64,000 nucleotides of DNA. Origin: CAZLRH01 sp964562015 (GTDB lineage Bacteria; Verrucomicrobiota; Verrucomicrobiia; Opitutales; JABDGR01). The position numbers and the translations under genes were made by a program. The DNA is taken from NCBI GenBank assembly GCA_964562015.1, contig CAZLRH010000016.1, positions 8,343 through 72,342 on the forward strand, written 5' to 3'. The stretch's first letter is position 1, and each line of letters opens with the position of its first letter. A model generated the notes under the pieces. The model had not been told where the DNA came from, did not search any database, and saw only the letters and a list, made by a program, of their open reading frames with translations. Positions 1-8,123 of the stretch are shown one piece after another.

Positions 1-2
1 CC

Positions 3-881
3 ATCGGCCAGACCACGGGCCCGCAACCCGTGCCGACTACCGTGAATTATGATCTCTGGCTCGGCCCGGCGGCTAATGCGCAGCCGCGCCGCACGAAATT
101 TCATTACGACTGGCATTGGTTTTGGGAGTACGGCAATGGCGACCTCGGCAATCAAGGCGTTCATCAAGTGGACATCGCTCGCTGGTTCCTCGGTGAAAAA
201 ACGCTCGCCCCGCGCGTGCTCACCGCCGGCGGGCGCCTCGGCTACAAGGACGATGCTGAAACGCCGAACACATTTATCGTCATGCAAGATTACGCCGCCG
301 CGCCGCTGCTGTTTGAAGTGCGCGGCCTGCCGGTGAAAACGGGCGACCGCGCGATGGACAGCTTCCACCCCGCGAATCTCCCCGCCAACGTGGGCGCGAG
401 CATCGGGGTCATCGTCCATTGCGAAGGCGGCACCGTCGTCGTGCCCGATTACGTTTCCGCGCACGCGTACGACAAGGACGGCAAATTGCTGAAGGATTTT
501 GTCGGATCGTCGAGCCATGCGGGAAATTTCATCACCGCCGTGCGCAGCCGCAAAACGAGCGATTTGAACGCGCCGATTCTGGAAGGCCACCTCTCGTCCG
601 GGCTCGCGCACACCGCCAATATTTCACACCGCTTGGGGAAAGGCGCAGCACCGGAGGCCATCCGCGAACAGATTAAGGGCAACGCGGCCTTCGGTGAAAT
701 GTATGACCGCATGGCCGAGCACCTCGCCGCCAACGGCATCGATTTCGCGCAGACGCCAGTGACGCTCGGGATGCCCCTGATGCTAGACCCGGTGAAGGAA
801 CGTTTCGTCAACCACGACGCCGCGAATGCGCTGGTGAAGCCCCTGTATCGCGCGCCATATGTGGTGCCGGAGGTGGTGTAG
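3..881 (+). CDS. Gfo/Idh/MocA family oxidoreductase, C-terminal part (5' end outside window)
   Basis: The reading frame is open to the window edge, so the NAD-binding N-terminal half lies outside and the GTG at 30 is not taken as the start. The visible ~292 residues contain the motif GNGDLGNQGVHQVD, typical of the C-terminal substrate domain of Gfo/Idh/MocA-type NAD(P)-dependent sugar or inositol dehydrogenases that are abundant in Verrucomicrobiota and Planctomycetota. Family members usually oxidise or epimerise sugars. The substrate cannot be read from this fragment, and a Tat signal cannot be checked because the N-terminus is missing. The next gene on the same strand starts 17 bases downstream. 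Confidence 0.85.
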   Translation: MGQTTGPQPVPTTVNYDLWLGPAANAQPRRTKFHYDWHWFWEYGNGDLGNQGVHQVDIARWFLGEKTLAPRVLTAGGRLGYKDDAETPNTFIVMQDYAAAPLLFEVRGLPVKTGDRAMDSFHPANLPANVGASIGVIVHCEGGTVVVPDYVSAHAYDKDGKLLKDFVGSSSHAGNFITAVRSRKTSDLNAPILEGHLSSGLAHTANISHRLGKGAAPEAIREQIKGNAAFGEMYDRMAEHLAANGIDFAQTPVTLGMPLMLDPVKERFVNHDAANALVKPLYRAPYVVPEVV

Positions 882-898
882 GCATTGGTTGTCTGCGC

Positions 899-1750
899 AT
901 GAACGAATCACCACCCGAGGCCGTCTCACGCGATCTACCGGAGATTCCGCCGGAGTTGCGGGCGTGGCCGCGACGCGTTAAACTCAAGCCGCTTTCGTCC
1001 AGCATGGGCTTATGGGTGCTGCGTCTGTTCATCCTGCCGCACTCGCTGATCGGGATTACGATGGCAGGGGCGGCCATCGGGTATCCAATTTGGGTGCTGG
1101 CCGGAACCAATCATGCGGCGAAAGTGACCGCGACGCGTTACTATACCTCGTCGAGCAAAGGGCACACCACGCAACATTATGAGATCACTTATGCCTACGC
1201 GCTCGACGGCGTAACGCGGCAAAAGAGCGCGGACGTGTCCGCCGCCGTCTTCAACCGCGTGGGAGGCGTGGGAGGAATCGTGAAGCCTGCCAAGAAGGTT
1301 GAAGCCCCGGCATACGGGACGGTCAATGTACGCGGGCTGGGCTGGCCGCCGCTCTACTACGACGCCGTGGTCGAGCCGGGCACATCCCTTTGGGCACCGT
1401 GGGGATTTATCCTGCTATTTGCGGCGTTTTGGAACGGAATTCTGAGCCTCTTCTGGTGGCTCGCCTACGTCAATCCGTGGCGAATCCGTCGCTTGTACCG
1501 AACGGGGAGGGTTGGTTACGGCATAATCACCGGCAAACATTGTCGCATTGGCAGCAAAGGCGTTCGGCACAATTACCTCACTTATGAATTTCAAACTGCA
1601 GAGGGCCTCGCTGACCGCGGCGAAATGCTGGTCGCCAACCGTGCTGAATATGAGGCCGCCGCCGTGGACGAAGGCGTCCTCGTCCTCCATCCCACTGGAA
1701 AAACCAAACCGTCGGTGCTGTACAAATACGGCCTTTACCGTTGCGTTTAA
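899..1750 (+). CDS. DUF3592-like two-helix membrane protein
   Basis: A 283-residue protein without a recognised enzymatic motif. It has a ~37-residue hydrophilic N-terminus, a hydrophobic segment at about 38-69, and a soluble beta-type stretch with ATRYYTSSSKGHTTQHY and ITYAYALDG. A second membrane segment lies at about 163-190, followed by a second soluble stretch that again reads like a 'TYEFQTAEG' strand pair. This pattern of membrane helices alternating with YxYxxxG strands resembles DUF3592 proteins, whose function is unknown. It starts 17 bases after the preceding oxidoreductase but probably has no functional link to it. Function is unassigned; the DUF3592 comparison is by eye. Confidence 0.7.
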   Translation: MNESPPEAVSRDLPEIPPELRAWPRRVKLKPLSSSMGLWVLRLFILPHSLIGITMAGAAIGYPIWVLAGTNHAAKVTATRYYTSSSKGHTTQHYEITYAYALDGVTRQKSADVSAAVFNRVGGVGGIVKPAKKVEAPAYGTVNVRGLGWPPLYYDAVVEPGTSLWAPWGFILLFAAFWNGILSLFWWLAYVNPWRIRRLYRTGRVGYGIITGKHCRIGSKGVRHNYLTYEFQTAEGLADRGEMLVANRAEYEAAAVDEGVLVLHPTGKTKPSVLYKYGLYRCV

Positions 1751-1796
1751 ATGTCATCCCGACGGCAATAACTGCACCCTGCGGCTTTTCAACTAA

Positions 1797-1828
1797 CCAC
1801 TAGAACACCTCGCACTAAAACACTTCCC
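1797..1828. repeat. Short degenerate ACTA(G/A)AACAC repeat
   Basis: This gap between convergent genes carries CACTAGAACAC and CACTAAAACACTT in tandem. The same units recur at 18806-18847 before dapL, so it is a dispersed low-complexity family, not chance. No hairpin or terminator is apparent. Confidence 0.5.
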
Positions 1829-1833
1829 CTTTC

Positions 1834-3366
1834 CTACTTCGCCACTTCATTAAACCGCGATTCACGGATGACGGTGACTTTGATGGTGCCGGGGAAGGAG
1901 GAGGTGTCTTCGATTTTTTTGCGGAGGTCGCGCGCGAGCTGGCGGGCTTCGAGGTCGGTGAGTTTTTCCGGCGAGACCATGACGCGCACTTCGCGGCCGG
2001 CCTGCACGGCATAGGCTTCGACGACGCCAGGGAACGAGCGGGCCAAATCCTCCAGCGAACGCACGCGCTGCAAATAGCCCTCGATGGATTCCGAGCGCGC
2101 GCCGGGGCGGGCGGCGGAGACGGCATCGGCAATCATCAGCAGCGGCGCGTAAATGCTTTCCTCAGGCACTTCCTGGTGGTGCGCGGCGACGGCATTGACG
2201 ACTTTGGCATCCTCGCCGTAAGTGCGCAGCAGGTTCGCCGCCGCGACCGCGTGGCTGCCCTCGATGTCGCGGTCCATGGCCTTGCCCAAATCATGAAAGA
2301 GCCCGGCGCGCTTGGCGGGCTCAGGGTCGAGGCCAAGCTCGGCGGCGAGCATCGCGCAGATCGACGCGACTTCGACAGAGTGTTCGAGCGTGTTCTGATT
2401 GTTGGAGAGGCGAAAATGCAATTTGCCGAGGTACGAAAGCACTTCCGGGTGCACGCGCTGCAAATGCAGGCGCAGCACGGCTTTCTCGCCGAGCATGGCG
2501 ACATTTTCGCGGATTTCCTCCTCGGCCTTCTTGACCGTCTCCTCGATGCTGGCGGGGTGGATGCGCCCGTCGGCGACCAGGCGTTCGAGGGCGAGGCGCG
2601 CGACCTCGCGGCGCACGGGATCGAAACTCGAAACAAGCACGGCGTCCGGCGTTTCATCAATCATCAGCGTGACGCCCGTGGCAGACTCGAAGGCCTTGAT
2701 GTTGCGGCCCTCGCGGCCGATGATGCGGCCCTTCATTTCCTCGCCGGGAATCCGCACCAGCGTCGCGCCGATTTCGGCGGGCACGGTGGATGTCAGACGC
2801 TGGAGCGCGTCGATGAGAATGCGGCGGCCCTCGTCCTTGAGCTCGGCGTCGCCGCGGGCCAGCAATTCGTTGCGTTCCTGGCGCAACTCGCGCTCACATT
2901 CCTTGCGGACCTCCTCGCGCAACGAGGCGCGCAATTCCTCCTCGTTCAACGTGGAAAGCTGGCGCAAGCGGGTGCGGTAGAGCTGGGATTGCTGTTCGAG
3001 CTGGTCGCGCAACGCCTCGATTTCGCCGCGGCGGCTGTTGAAAAAGGATTCCTGCTTGGCCAGTTCGTCGGCGCGGGTTTCAAGGCGGGCGCGGGTTTCG
3101 GCGAGTTCCGTTTCGGCGCGCTGGCGTTCGGCGGTCAGACGTTGCTGCTCGTCCAGGAAGGCGGCGCGGGTCTTGGTGATTTCCTGCTCGGCCTGCGAGC
3201 GGATGTCCCAGGCGAGCAATTCCCCCTCTTTGCGGGCCAGGTTGAGGACGTTCTCGCGCTTTTCCCGCAGCAGGCGCATCCACCAGCGCGTGAATAAAAA
3301 CGCGAAGAGCAGGGCGACCATCACCCCTTCGAAAAAATATGGCAACGATGACCGGAACTCACCCAT
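1834..3366 (-). CDS. rny: Ribonuclease Y
   Basis: Membrane-anchored endoribonuclease that initiates mRNA decay, about 510 residues as is usual for the family. Order of parts: an N-terminal membrane helix (LPYFFEGVMVALLFAFLFTR), a long charged coiled coil of roughly 140 residues, a KH RNA-binding domain with the GREGRNIKAFE loop, and an HD phosphohydrolase domain with the catalytic HDLGKAMD motif. The open frame extends 31 codons upstream, but the ATG at 3366 is chosen. It gives the canonical N-terminus, with the membrane helix near residue 10, and has AAGG at suitable spacing upstream. The gene is divergent from gluQ-RS. The RNase Y identification is firm from KH plus HD order. Confidence 0.96.
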   Translation of the reverse strand: MGEFRSSLPYFFEGVMVALLFAFLFTRWWMRLLREKRENVLNLARKEGELLAWDIRSQAEQEITKTRAAFLDEQQRLTAERQRAETELAETRARLETRADELAKQESFFNSRRGEIEALRDQLEQQSQLYRTRLRQLSTLNEEELRASLREEVRKECERELRQERNELLARGDAELKDEGRRILIDALQRLTSTVPAEIGATLVRIPGEEMKGRIIGREGRNIKAFESATGVTLMIDETPDAVLVSSFDPVRREVARLALERLVADGRIHPASIEETVKKAEEEIRENVAMLGEKAVLRLHLQRVHPEVLSYLGKLHFRLSNNQNTLEHSVEVASICAMLAAELGLDPEPAKRAGLFHDLGKAMDRDIEGSHAVAAANLLRTYGEDAKVVNAVAAHHQEVPEESIYAPLLMIADAVSAARPGARSESIEGYLQRVRSLEDLARSFPGVVEAYAVQAGREVRVMVSPEKLTDLEARQLARDLRKKIEDTSSFPGTIKVTVIRESRFNEVAK

Positions 3367-3629
3367 GGGAGACCTTGGCGGCGGCGGGACCGGGGTGAGC
3401 CCACGCGCGCAACGATTGGTAAAACGGATTACATTGAAGACGTTGCTTCCTGCTGGCAAGACTGAAACGGCCCGCCGCGTTCACGGCTCAAAGCTGGGCA
3501 CGGCGTCCACGGCTGCATCCGGTTGGTGAGGTCAGCCGGCTCATCCAGCAACTTCGGGCTCGACTCTGGGGTTGCGCCGCCACCCTTTCGCATTTTGCAT
3601 TTAGCCCTTATCCTTTAGTTCTTTCCTTC

Positions 3630-4520
3630 ATGCCTTACCGCGGACGCCTCGCCCCCACGCCCACCGGGCGGCTGCATCGGGGCCATGCGCGCACGTTCTG
3701 GTTGGCGGGTGCGCGGGCGAAAGCGGCCGGGCCGGACGCACGTATGGTCCTGCGCATGGAGGATCTGGATTTTGCGCGCTGCCATCCGGATTCCGGGCCC
3801 GCGATTTTCGCCGACCTCTGCTGGCTCGGCCTGCGCTGGGACGAGGGCCCGGACGTTGGCGGTCCACACGCGCCGTATGCGCAGAGCCAGCGGCGGGAAA
3901 TTTATCTCGAAATGTGGCGGCGTTTGCAGGCCGGCGGTTTTCTCTATCCCTGCACCCGTTCGCGCGCGGATGTCCGCCGCGCGGCCCAGGCTCCGCACGC
4001 CGACGAGGAAGATGCCGAGCCGATCTATCCGGCCGCGTGGCGGCCCCCGCCAGACGCGGGCCGCGAGGCGAAAACCCCGGCAGATTTGGCCGCGCACTGG
4101 CGCTTTCGCGTGCCCGACGGCGAAACGATTTCTTTTCACGACGTGATTCATGGCCCGCAAAAGTTCACGGCGGGCAAAGATTTCGGGGATTTCATCGTAT
4201 GGCGGCGCGACGACGTGCCGGCGTACGAACTCGCCGTGGTGGCGGATGACCATGAAATGCAAATCAACGAAGTCGTCCGCGGGGCGGATTTGCTCAAGAG
4301 CACGGCCCGACAACTACTGCTTTATCGCGCGCTCGGCTGGACGCCACCGGCTTGGTGCCATGCGCCGCTGGTGTGCGATGAAAACGGCCACCGCCTGGCC
4401 AAACGCCACGATGCAATCGGAATTGAAACACTGCGTGCCCAAGGCGTGGATCCGCAAACGTGGTTCGCCGCTTGGGAAAAAGAATTCGCGGCGATTTTAC
4501 GTCCGCTGAATTCAGCTTAA
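3630..4520 (+). CDS. gluQ: Glutamyl-Q tRNA(Asp) synthetase (GluQ-RS)
   Basis: A 296-residue class I synthetase fragment equal to the GluRS catalytic core without an anticodon-binding domain, the hallmark of YadB/GluQ-RS. These enzymes attach glutamate to the queuosine base at position 34 of tRNA-Asp. The ATP site reads LAPTPTGRLHRGHA, and the KMSKS equivalent is RLAKRHDA near residue 255. The zinc-binding insertion is degenerate. Where family members have a C-x-C pair and a later cysteine, this protein has LYPCTRSR and then IYPAAWR, leaving one cysteine. The tgt gene for queuosine insertion lies 1.2 kb away, which fits a shared pathway. Confidence 0.92.
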   Translation: MPYRGRLAPTPTGRLHRGHARTFWLAGARAKAAGPDARMVLRMEDLDFARCHPDSGPAIFADLCWLGLRWDEGPDVGGPHAPYAQSQRREIYLEMWRRLQAGGFLYPCTRSRADVRRAAQAPHADEEDAEPIYPAAWRPPPDAGREAKTPADLAAHWRFRVPDGETISFHDVIHGPQKFTAGKDFGDFIVWRRDDVPAYELAVVADDHEMQINEVVRGADLLKSTARQLLLYRALGWTPPAWCHAPLVCDENGHRLAKRHDAIGIETLRAQGVDPQTWFAAWEKEFAAILRPLNSA

Positions 4521-4535
4521 GAAGGAGCGCGAAAT

Positions 4536-5681
4536 TTACGGGGTGGCAGAGTTCGAGGGCGTGGTCGGCGGCGATGCACGGACCACGCCCTTGCCACCCG
4601 CCATCATCGTGTTGCCAACAATAATAATGGCGCCGCCGGTTCGCTTGGCCTCATCGAGAACCTGCTGGGTATCGCTCAAACTTGCCGCCGCCATGGCCTG
4701 GAATGCGCTCTTTGGCAAAGTGGCCAGCCAGGCGGCCGCACCGGGTCCATCCCGCATGGTCCAACTTCTCATAAAATCGTTTACCATTGCGAAAGATCTT
4801 CCACTTTCAAACTCACTGCTCGGCAGAGACGCCAAGGCATTACCCGCCGCCACGGGATCCGTCGAACCCCAAGTCAGCGCGATGGAAGTGAGTCCGCTGA
4901 CATAATGGTCGGAGACGAAGTACTTCAGGCCAATCACCCAAGCCTCCACCGGGTCCGTTTTTGCCATCGCGATGAGAACAGCCATGATGGCATGTTGCCG
5001 GCCGGCCCCCTCTTTCGACAAGGAATCCGCCCACGCAAGTGCCGCGGGTATATCGGTTTGAGCCCAAGTTTGAGCCACGCGCCTATCCAATTGGGCAGCC
5101 ACCGCATCTGCGGGCATTTGCTGGACAAAATCCGCGGCCATGGCCGGCTGTGATTCGGCCGCAGCGCCAGCGGCCAGCACCATCAGGCCGAGCCGGTCGG
5201 ACGCCGAGATATCCCCGGGCAGGTCTTGCGCCCAAACCATGGTCCCTACCGGGTCTTGCCAGGCCAAAGAGTTCACGAGGTCGATCACGGCTTGCTTAAG
5301 CGGGAGGAAAATCTGAATGGGTGTGACCGGCTGGGTCTCGGGAGAACGGGACCAGTAACCTCCCCCGGACTGGACCGAGTAACCCGGTGGAAACTGGGCG
5401 ATTAAATCCCGCAGCTTCTTGGTGGCTTCCGTAAAATTCGCGAATGAAACGATGGTGCTTTGCGGCGGAAGGATGTCCATAGCAACCGGCCCATCTTTGA
5501 GGATGGATGCGGGCCGACTTGCCGTCGATGCAGGCGCGACGGGCTTCGCGTCTTCTTGCAGGAAAAACCGCCATACACCTGCCACCCCGAGTATAAGCAA
5601 CAGAGTCAACCCGACTTGAAGGGCCAGGCGGGCGCGCTGAGGACTGGGATGGGGACGTTGCTTCATACTTGATTTTCTCAT
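4536..5681 (-). CDS. Membrane-anchored alpha-helical repeat protein, unknown function
   Basis: A 381-residue protein with a single N-terminal membrane helix (LALQVGLTLLLILGVAGVW at about 19-37), so the rest is probably periplasmic. The body contains degenerate repeats of about 35-40 residues built around (D)P-x-x-A-x-x-W-x-x-x-L, for example DIPAALAWADSL, DPVEAWVIGL, DPVAAGNALASLP and GPGAAAWLATLP. Such W/A/DP repeats occur in Verrucomicrobiota and Planctomycetota proteins of unknown function and probably form a helical solenoid. The ATG at 5681 has GAG just upstream; a second ATG at 5666 is possible. It is convergent with gluQ. No enzymatic motif is visible. Confidence 0.75.
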   Translation of the reverse strand: MRKSSMKQRPHPSPQRARLALQVGLTLLLILGVAGVWRFFLQEDAKPVAPASTASRPASILKDGPVAMDILPPQSTIVSFANFTEATKKLRDLIAQFPPGYSVQSGGGYWSRSPETQPVTPIQIFLPLKQAVIDLVNSLAWQDPVGTMVWAQDLPGDISASDRLGLMVLAAGAAAESQPAMAADFVQQMPADAVAAQLDRRVAQTWAQTDIPAALAWADSLSKEGAGRQHAIMAVLIAMAKTDPVEAWVIGLKYFVSDHYVSGLTSIALTWGSTDPVAAGNALASLPSSEFESGRSFAMVNDFMRSWTMRDGPGAAAWLATLPKSAFQAMAAASLSDTQQVLDEAKRTGGAIIIVGNTMMAGGKGVVRASPPTTPSNSATP

Positions 5682-5733
5682 TCACTCTTAGGCCGGCGCA
5701 GCGACGTCAGCAACCCCTAATTGCACTCTGTAT

Positions 5734-6900
5734 TTACTCGCCTATAGCCACAGCCTCGACCTCTTTCGCTCCGGCCTCGTACCGCGCGCACCACGCGTGC
5801 GCCCAGGGCGAAAAATCACCGGCCTCCAGATGCGTCCGCGCCTGCGTCATCAAGTCCAGGTAAAATTGCAGGTTGTGCAGGGTGAGCAGGGTGCAGCCGA
5901 GGATTTCGTTGCACATGGTGAGGTGACGCAGGTAGGCGCGGGAAAAATTCCGGCAGGTGTAATTGTCCTGGCCCTCGACGAGCGGGCGGGCGTCGTGCGC
6001 GAAGCGGGCATTCTTCAGATTAATGGGGCCGTCGGGCGTCATCGCGCAACCGTGGCGCGCGAGGCGCGTGGGCAGCACGCAGTCAAACATGTCCGCGCCG
6101 AGGCCAATCATGCGCAACAATTGCGGAGGCGTGCCGACGCCCATCACGTAGCGCGGGCGGTCCGCCGGCAAATGCGGCAGCGTCATCGCCACCGCCGCGA
6201 GCATTTCGGGTTCGGGCTCGCCGACGCTGACGCCTCCGATGGCATAGCCGGGAAAATCCAGCGCGACCAGTGCCTCGGCGCACTCCTTGCGCAAATCCTC
6301 GTGCGAGCCGCCTTGCACAATCGCAAACAAATGGCGGCCCTGCGCGGGCTGGCCAAGAACGCCCCAGGCCTCGCGACAGTCCTTAGCCCAGCGCAGGGTG
6401 TGGGCGACGGCCGCCCGCACCGCTTCGGGCTCGGCGGGCCACGGCGGGCATACGTCCAGCACCATGGCGATATCGGAGCCCAGCGCGGCTTGAATTTCCA
6501 TGCACTCCTTGGGCCCGAGAAAAATTTCCGCGCCGTCGAGGTGCGAGCGAAACGTCACGCCACTCTCGGAAATTTTGCGCAATTTCGTCAGGCTAAAAAC
6601 CTGGAAGCCACCGCTGTCGGTGAGGATGGGGCCGTCCCAACCCATGAATTTATGCAGGCCGCCGAGTTCGCGAATCAAGGCCGGGCCGGGCCGCAGATTC
6701 AGATGATACGTGTTGCCGAGGATGATTTGCGCGCCGGTTTCGCGCAACTGCGCAGGCGTCATGGCCTTGACCGTGCCCTGGGTGCCGACGGGCATGAAGG
6801 CCGGCGTCTCCACGATTCCGTGGGCGGTGCGCAGCCGGGCGCGCCGCGCGGAACTGGCCGGATCGCGGGACAAGACCTCGAAATGAACAGGCAGGGACAT
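5734..6900 (-). CDS. tgt: Queuine/preQ1 tRNA-ribosyltransferase
   Basis: Exchanges guanine-34 of GUN-anticodon tRNAs for preQ1 in queuosine synthesis. The 388-residue protein has all the expected landmarks: GNTYHLNLRPG, the base-recognition segment LTDSGGFQVFSL, IGGVSVGEP, and the nucleophile region MFDCVLPTR. The zinc site is abnormal. The usual C-x-C-x-x-C has become Q-D-N-Y-T-C, so two of three cysteines are missing, although YTCRNFSRAYLRHL and the ligand histidine of TLHNLQFY remain. ATG at 6900 is preferred to the in-frame TTG at 6906. It lies 11 bases downstream of miaA, probably co-transcribed. Confidence 0.95.
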   Translation of the reverse strand: MSLPVHFEVLSRDPASSARRARLRTAHGIVETPAFMPVGTQGTVKAMTPAQLRETGAQIILGNTYHLNLRPGPALIRELGGLHKFMGWDGPILTDSGGFQVFSLTKLRKISESGVTFRSHLDGAEIFLGPKECMEIQAALGSDIAMVLDVCPPWPAEPEAVRAAVAHTLRWAKDCREAWGVLGQPAQGRHLFAIVQGGSHEDLRKECAEALVALDFPGYAIGGVSVGEPEPEMLAAVAMTLPHLPADRPRYVMGVGTPPQLLRMIGLGADMFDCVLPTRLARHGCAMTPDGPINLKNARFAHDARPLVEGQDNYTCRNFSRAYLRHLTMCNEILGCTLLTLHNLQFYLDLMTQARTHLEAGDFSPWAHAWCARYEAGAKEVEAVAIGE

Positions 6901-6911
6901 GGGCAAGGAGC

Positions 6912-7961
6912 TTAGACAGAATTAATAAAATTTACAGGATTTCCATCAGCTCCGGGCGAATGCTCCAAATTTTGTTCATTCTGTCCAAAGCTCTTTTGGA
7001 ACGGTTTTGAGGAACAAGCCGAGAAATTAAATAATTCCGTCGATTCGACTACGGTGTCGGTGGTCAAATTCACCAGCCGGTGTTCCGGCAACTGCGTGCG
7101 AAACCAAGTGCGCTGCTTTTTAACGAGTTGCAGCGTGTGAAGGGAAATTTCCTCAGCGAGCGTGGACTGTGGACTGGTCGCGCCAGCATCGAGCCACGCC
7201 AAGGTTTCACGATAACCGATGGCCGATCCGGCGGCGGGATTCGCGCGGAGGGCGTCGGCGAGGGCGCGGGTTTCGCCGATCAAGCCGCGTTCCAACATTT
7301 CCGCGGTGCGCGCGCGAATGCGGATTTCCAAGGCCGCGGTGTCGCGTTCGAGACGCACCATTTTCTTTTCGAGCAAATCGAACGGCGTGCCTTTTTGCGC
7401 AAAGGCGGCCGCCAGCTCGGGCACGCTTTTCCCACTCGCGAGACAGCGGGCCAGCGCACGCGCCACCCGCCGGGGATTTTGCAAATCCACGGCGCCCGTG
7501 CCTGCCGGGCTCGCCGCGCGCAGACGTTCTACGAGCGCGGATAGGCCGCCGCCGGCATCGAGGGCGCGCACTTCGGCTTCAACGGCAGGCGGAATTTCGA
7601 CGTCGTCCGCCACCGGCGCAAAAAAGCTTTTTAGGTAGAAACCGCTGCCGCCGACGACGAGCACGTTCCGTCCGCGCGCGTGAATTCCGGCGACGGCTTG
7701 CACGGCATAGTCACGGTATTCGGCGACGGAATAAGTGCGCGCGGGTTCGCGCAAATCCAACCCGTGGTGGGGCACCCGGGCGCGGGTGGCCGCACTGGGC
7801 TTCGCGGTGCCGATATCCATGCCCCGGTAAATCTGGAGGGCGTCGCAGGACAGAATTTCCGCGCCGTGCGCCTCCGCCCACGCGAGCGCGAGCGCGGACT
7901 TCCCCACGGCGGTCGGGCCGGTGAGGAGGTGGAGCGTCTTGACTTTTTCAGGCGCTGGCAT
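6912..7961 (-). CDS. miaA: tRNA dimethylallyltransferase
   Basis: Transfers a dimethylallyl group to N6 of A37 in tRNAs reading UNN codons. It shows the P-loop GPTAVGKSALA near residue 13, SCDALQIYRGMDIGTAKP, GGSGFYLKSF, and the C-terminal helical part up to KQRTWFRTQLPEHRLVNL. The frame extends upstream, but ATG at 7961 gives the normal N-terminus. The last ~25 codons are odd: the tail FGQNEQNLEHSP...NFINSV is encoded by an inverted-repeat element, so the natural 3' end has been replaced or extended. tgt follows 11 bases after the stop at 6912. Confidence 0.95.
   Translation of the reverse strand: MPAPEKVKTLHLLTGPTAVGKSALALAWAEAHGAEILSCDALQIYRGMDIGTAKPSAATRARVPHHGLDLREPARTYSVAEYRDYAVQAVAGIHARGRNVLVVGGSGFYLKSFFAPVADDVEIPPAVEAEVRALDAGGGLSALVERLRAASPAGTGAVDLQNPRRVARALARCLASGKSVPELAAAFAQKGTPFDLLEKKMVRLERDTAALEIRIRARTAEMLERGLIGETRALADALRANPAAGSAIGYRETLAWLDAGATSPQSTLAEEISLHTLQLVKKQRTWFRTQLPEHRLVNLTTDTVVESTELFNFSACSSKPFQKSFGQNEQNLEHSPGADGNPVNFINSV
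6915..6985. repeat. Inverted repeat of the GACAGAATT family overlapping the miaA 3' end
   Basis: The arms GACAGAATTAATAAAATTT (6915-6933) and AAATTTTGTTCATTCTGTC (6967-6985) are complementary with two mismatches around a ~33-base loop. The same arm sequence recurs at 53210-53292. Nearly the whole element is read as the C-terminal tail of MiaA. Confidence 0.75.
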
Positions 7962-8123
7962 CCGGACGAAGTTAAGGGAGTTGTCTGCGCCAGGGCGATG
8001 CCGAAGACGCGGGCGATCCGTCGGTGACTTTTGTCCGACTTTCGCCATCAGAAATTAACATTCCCAAGGTTGAAGTGCCTGCGGCGGCGCGACAAGCTGA
8101 AGACCGGCGCAAAGAGCGCCTAC

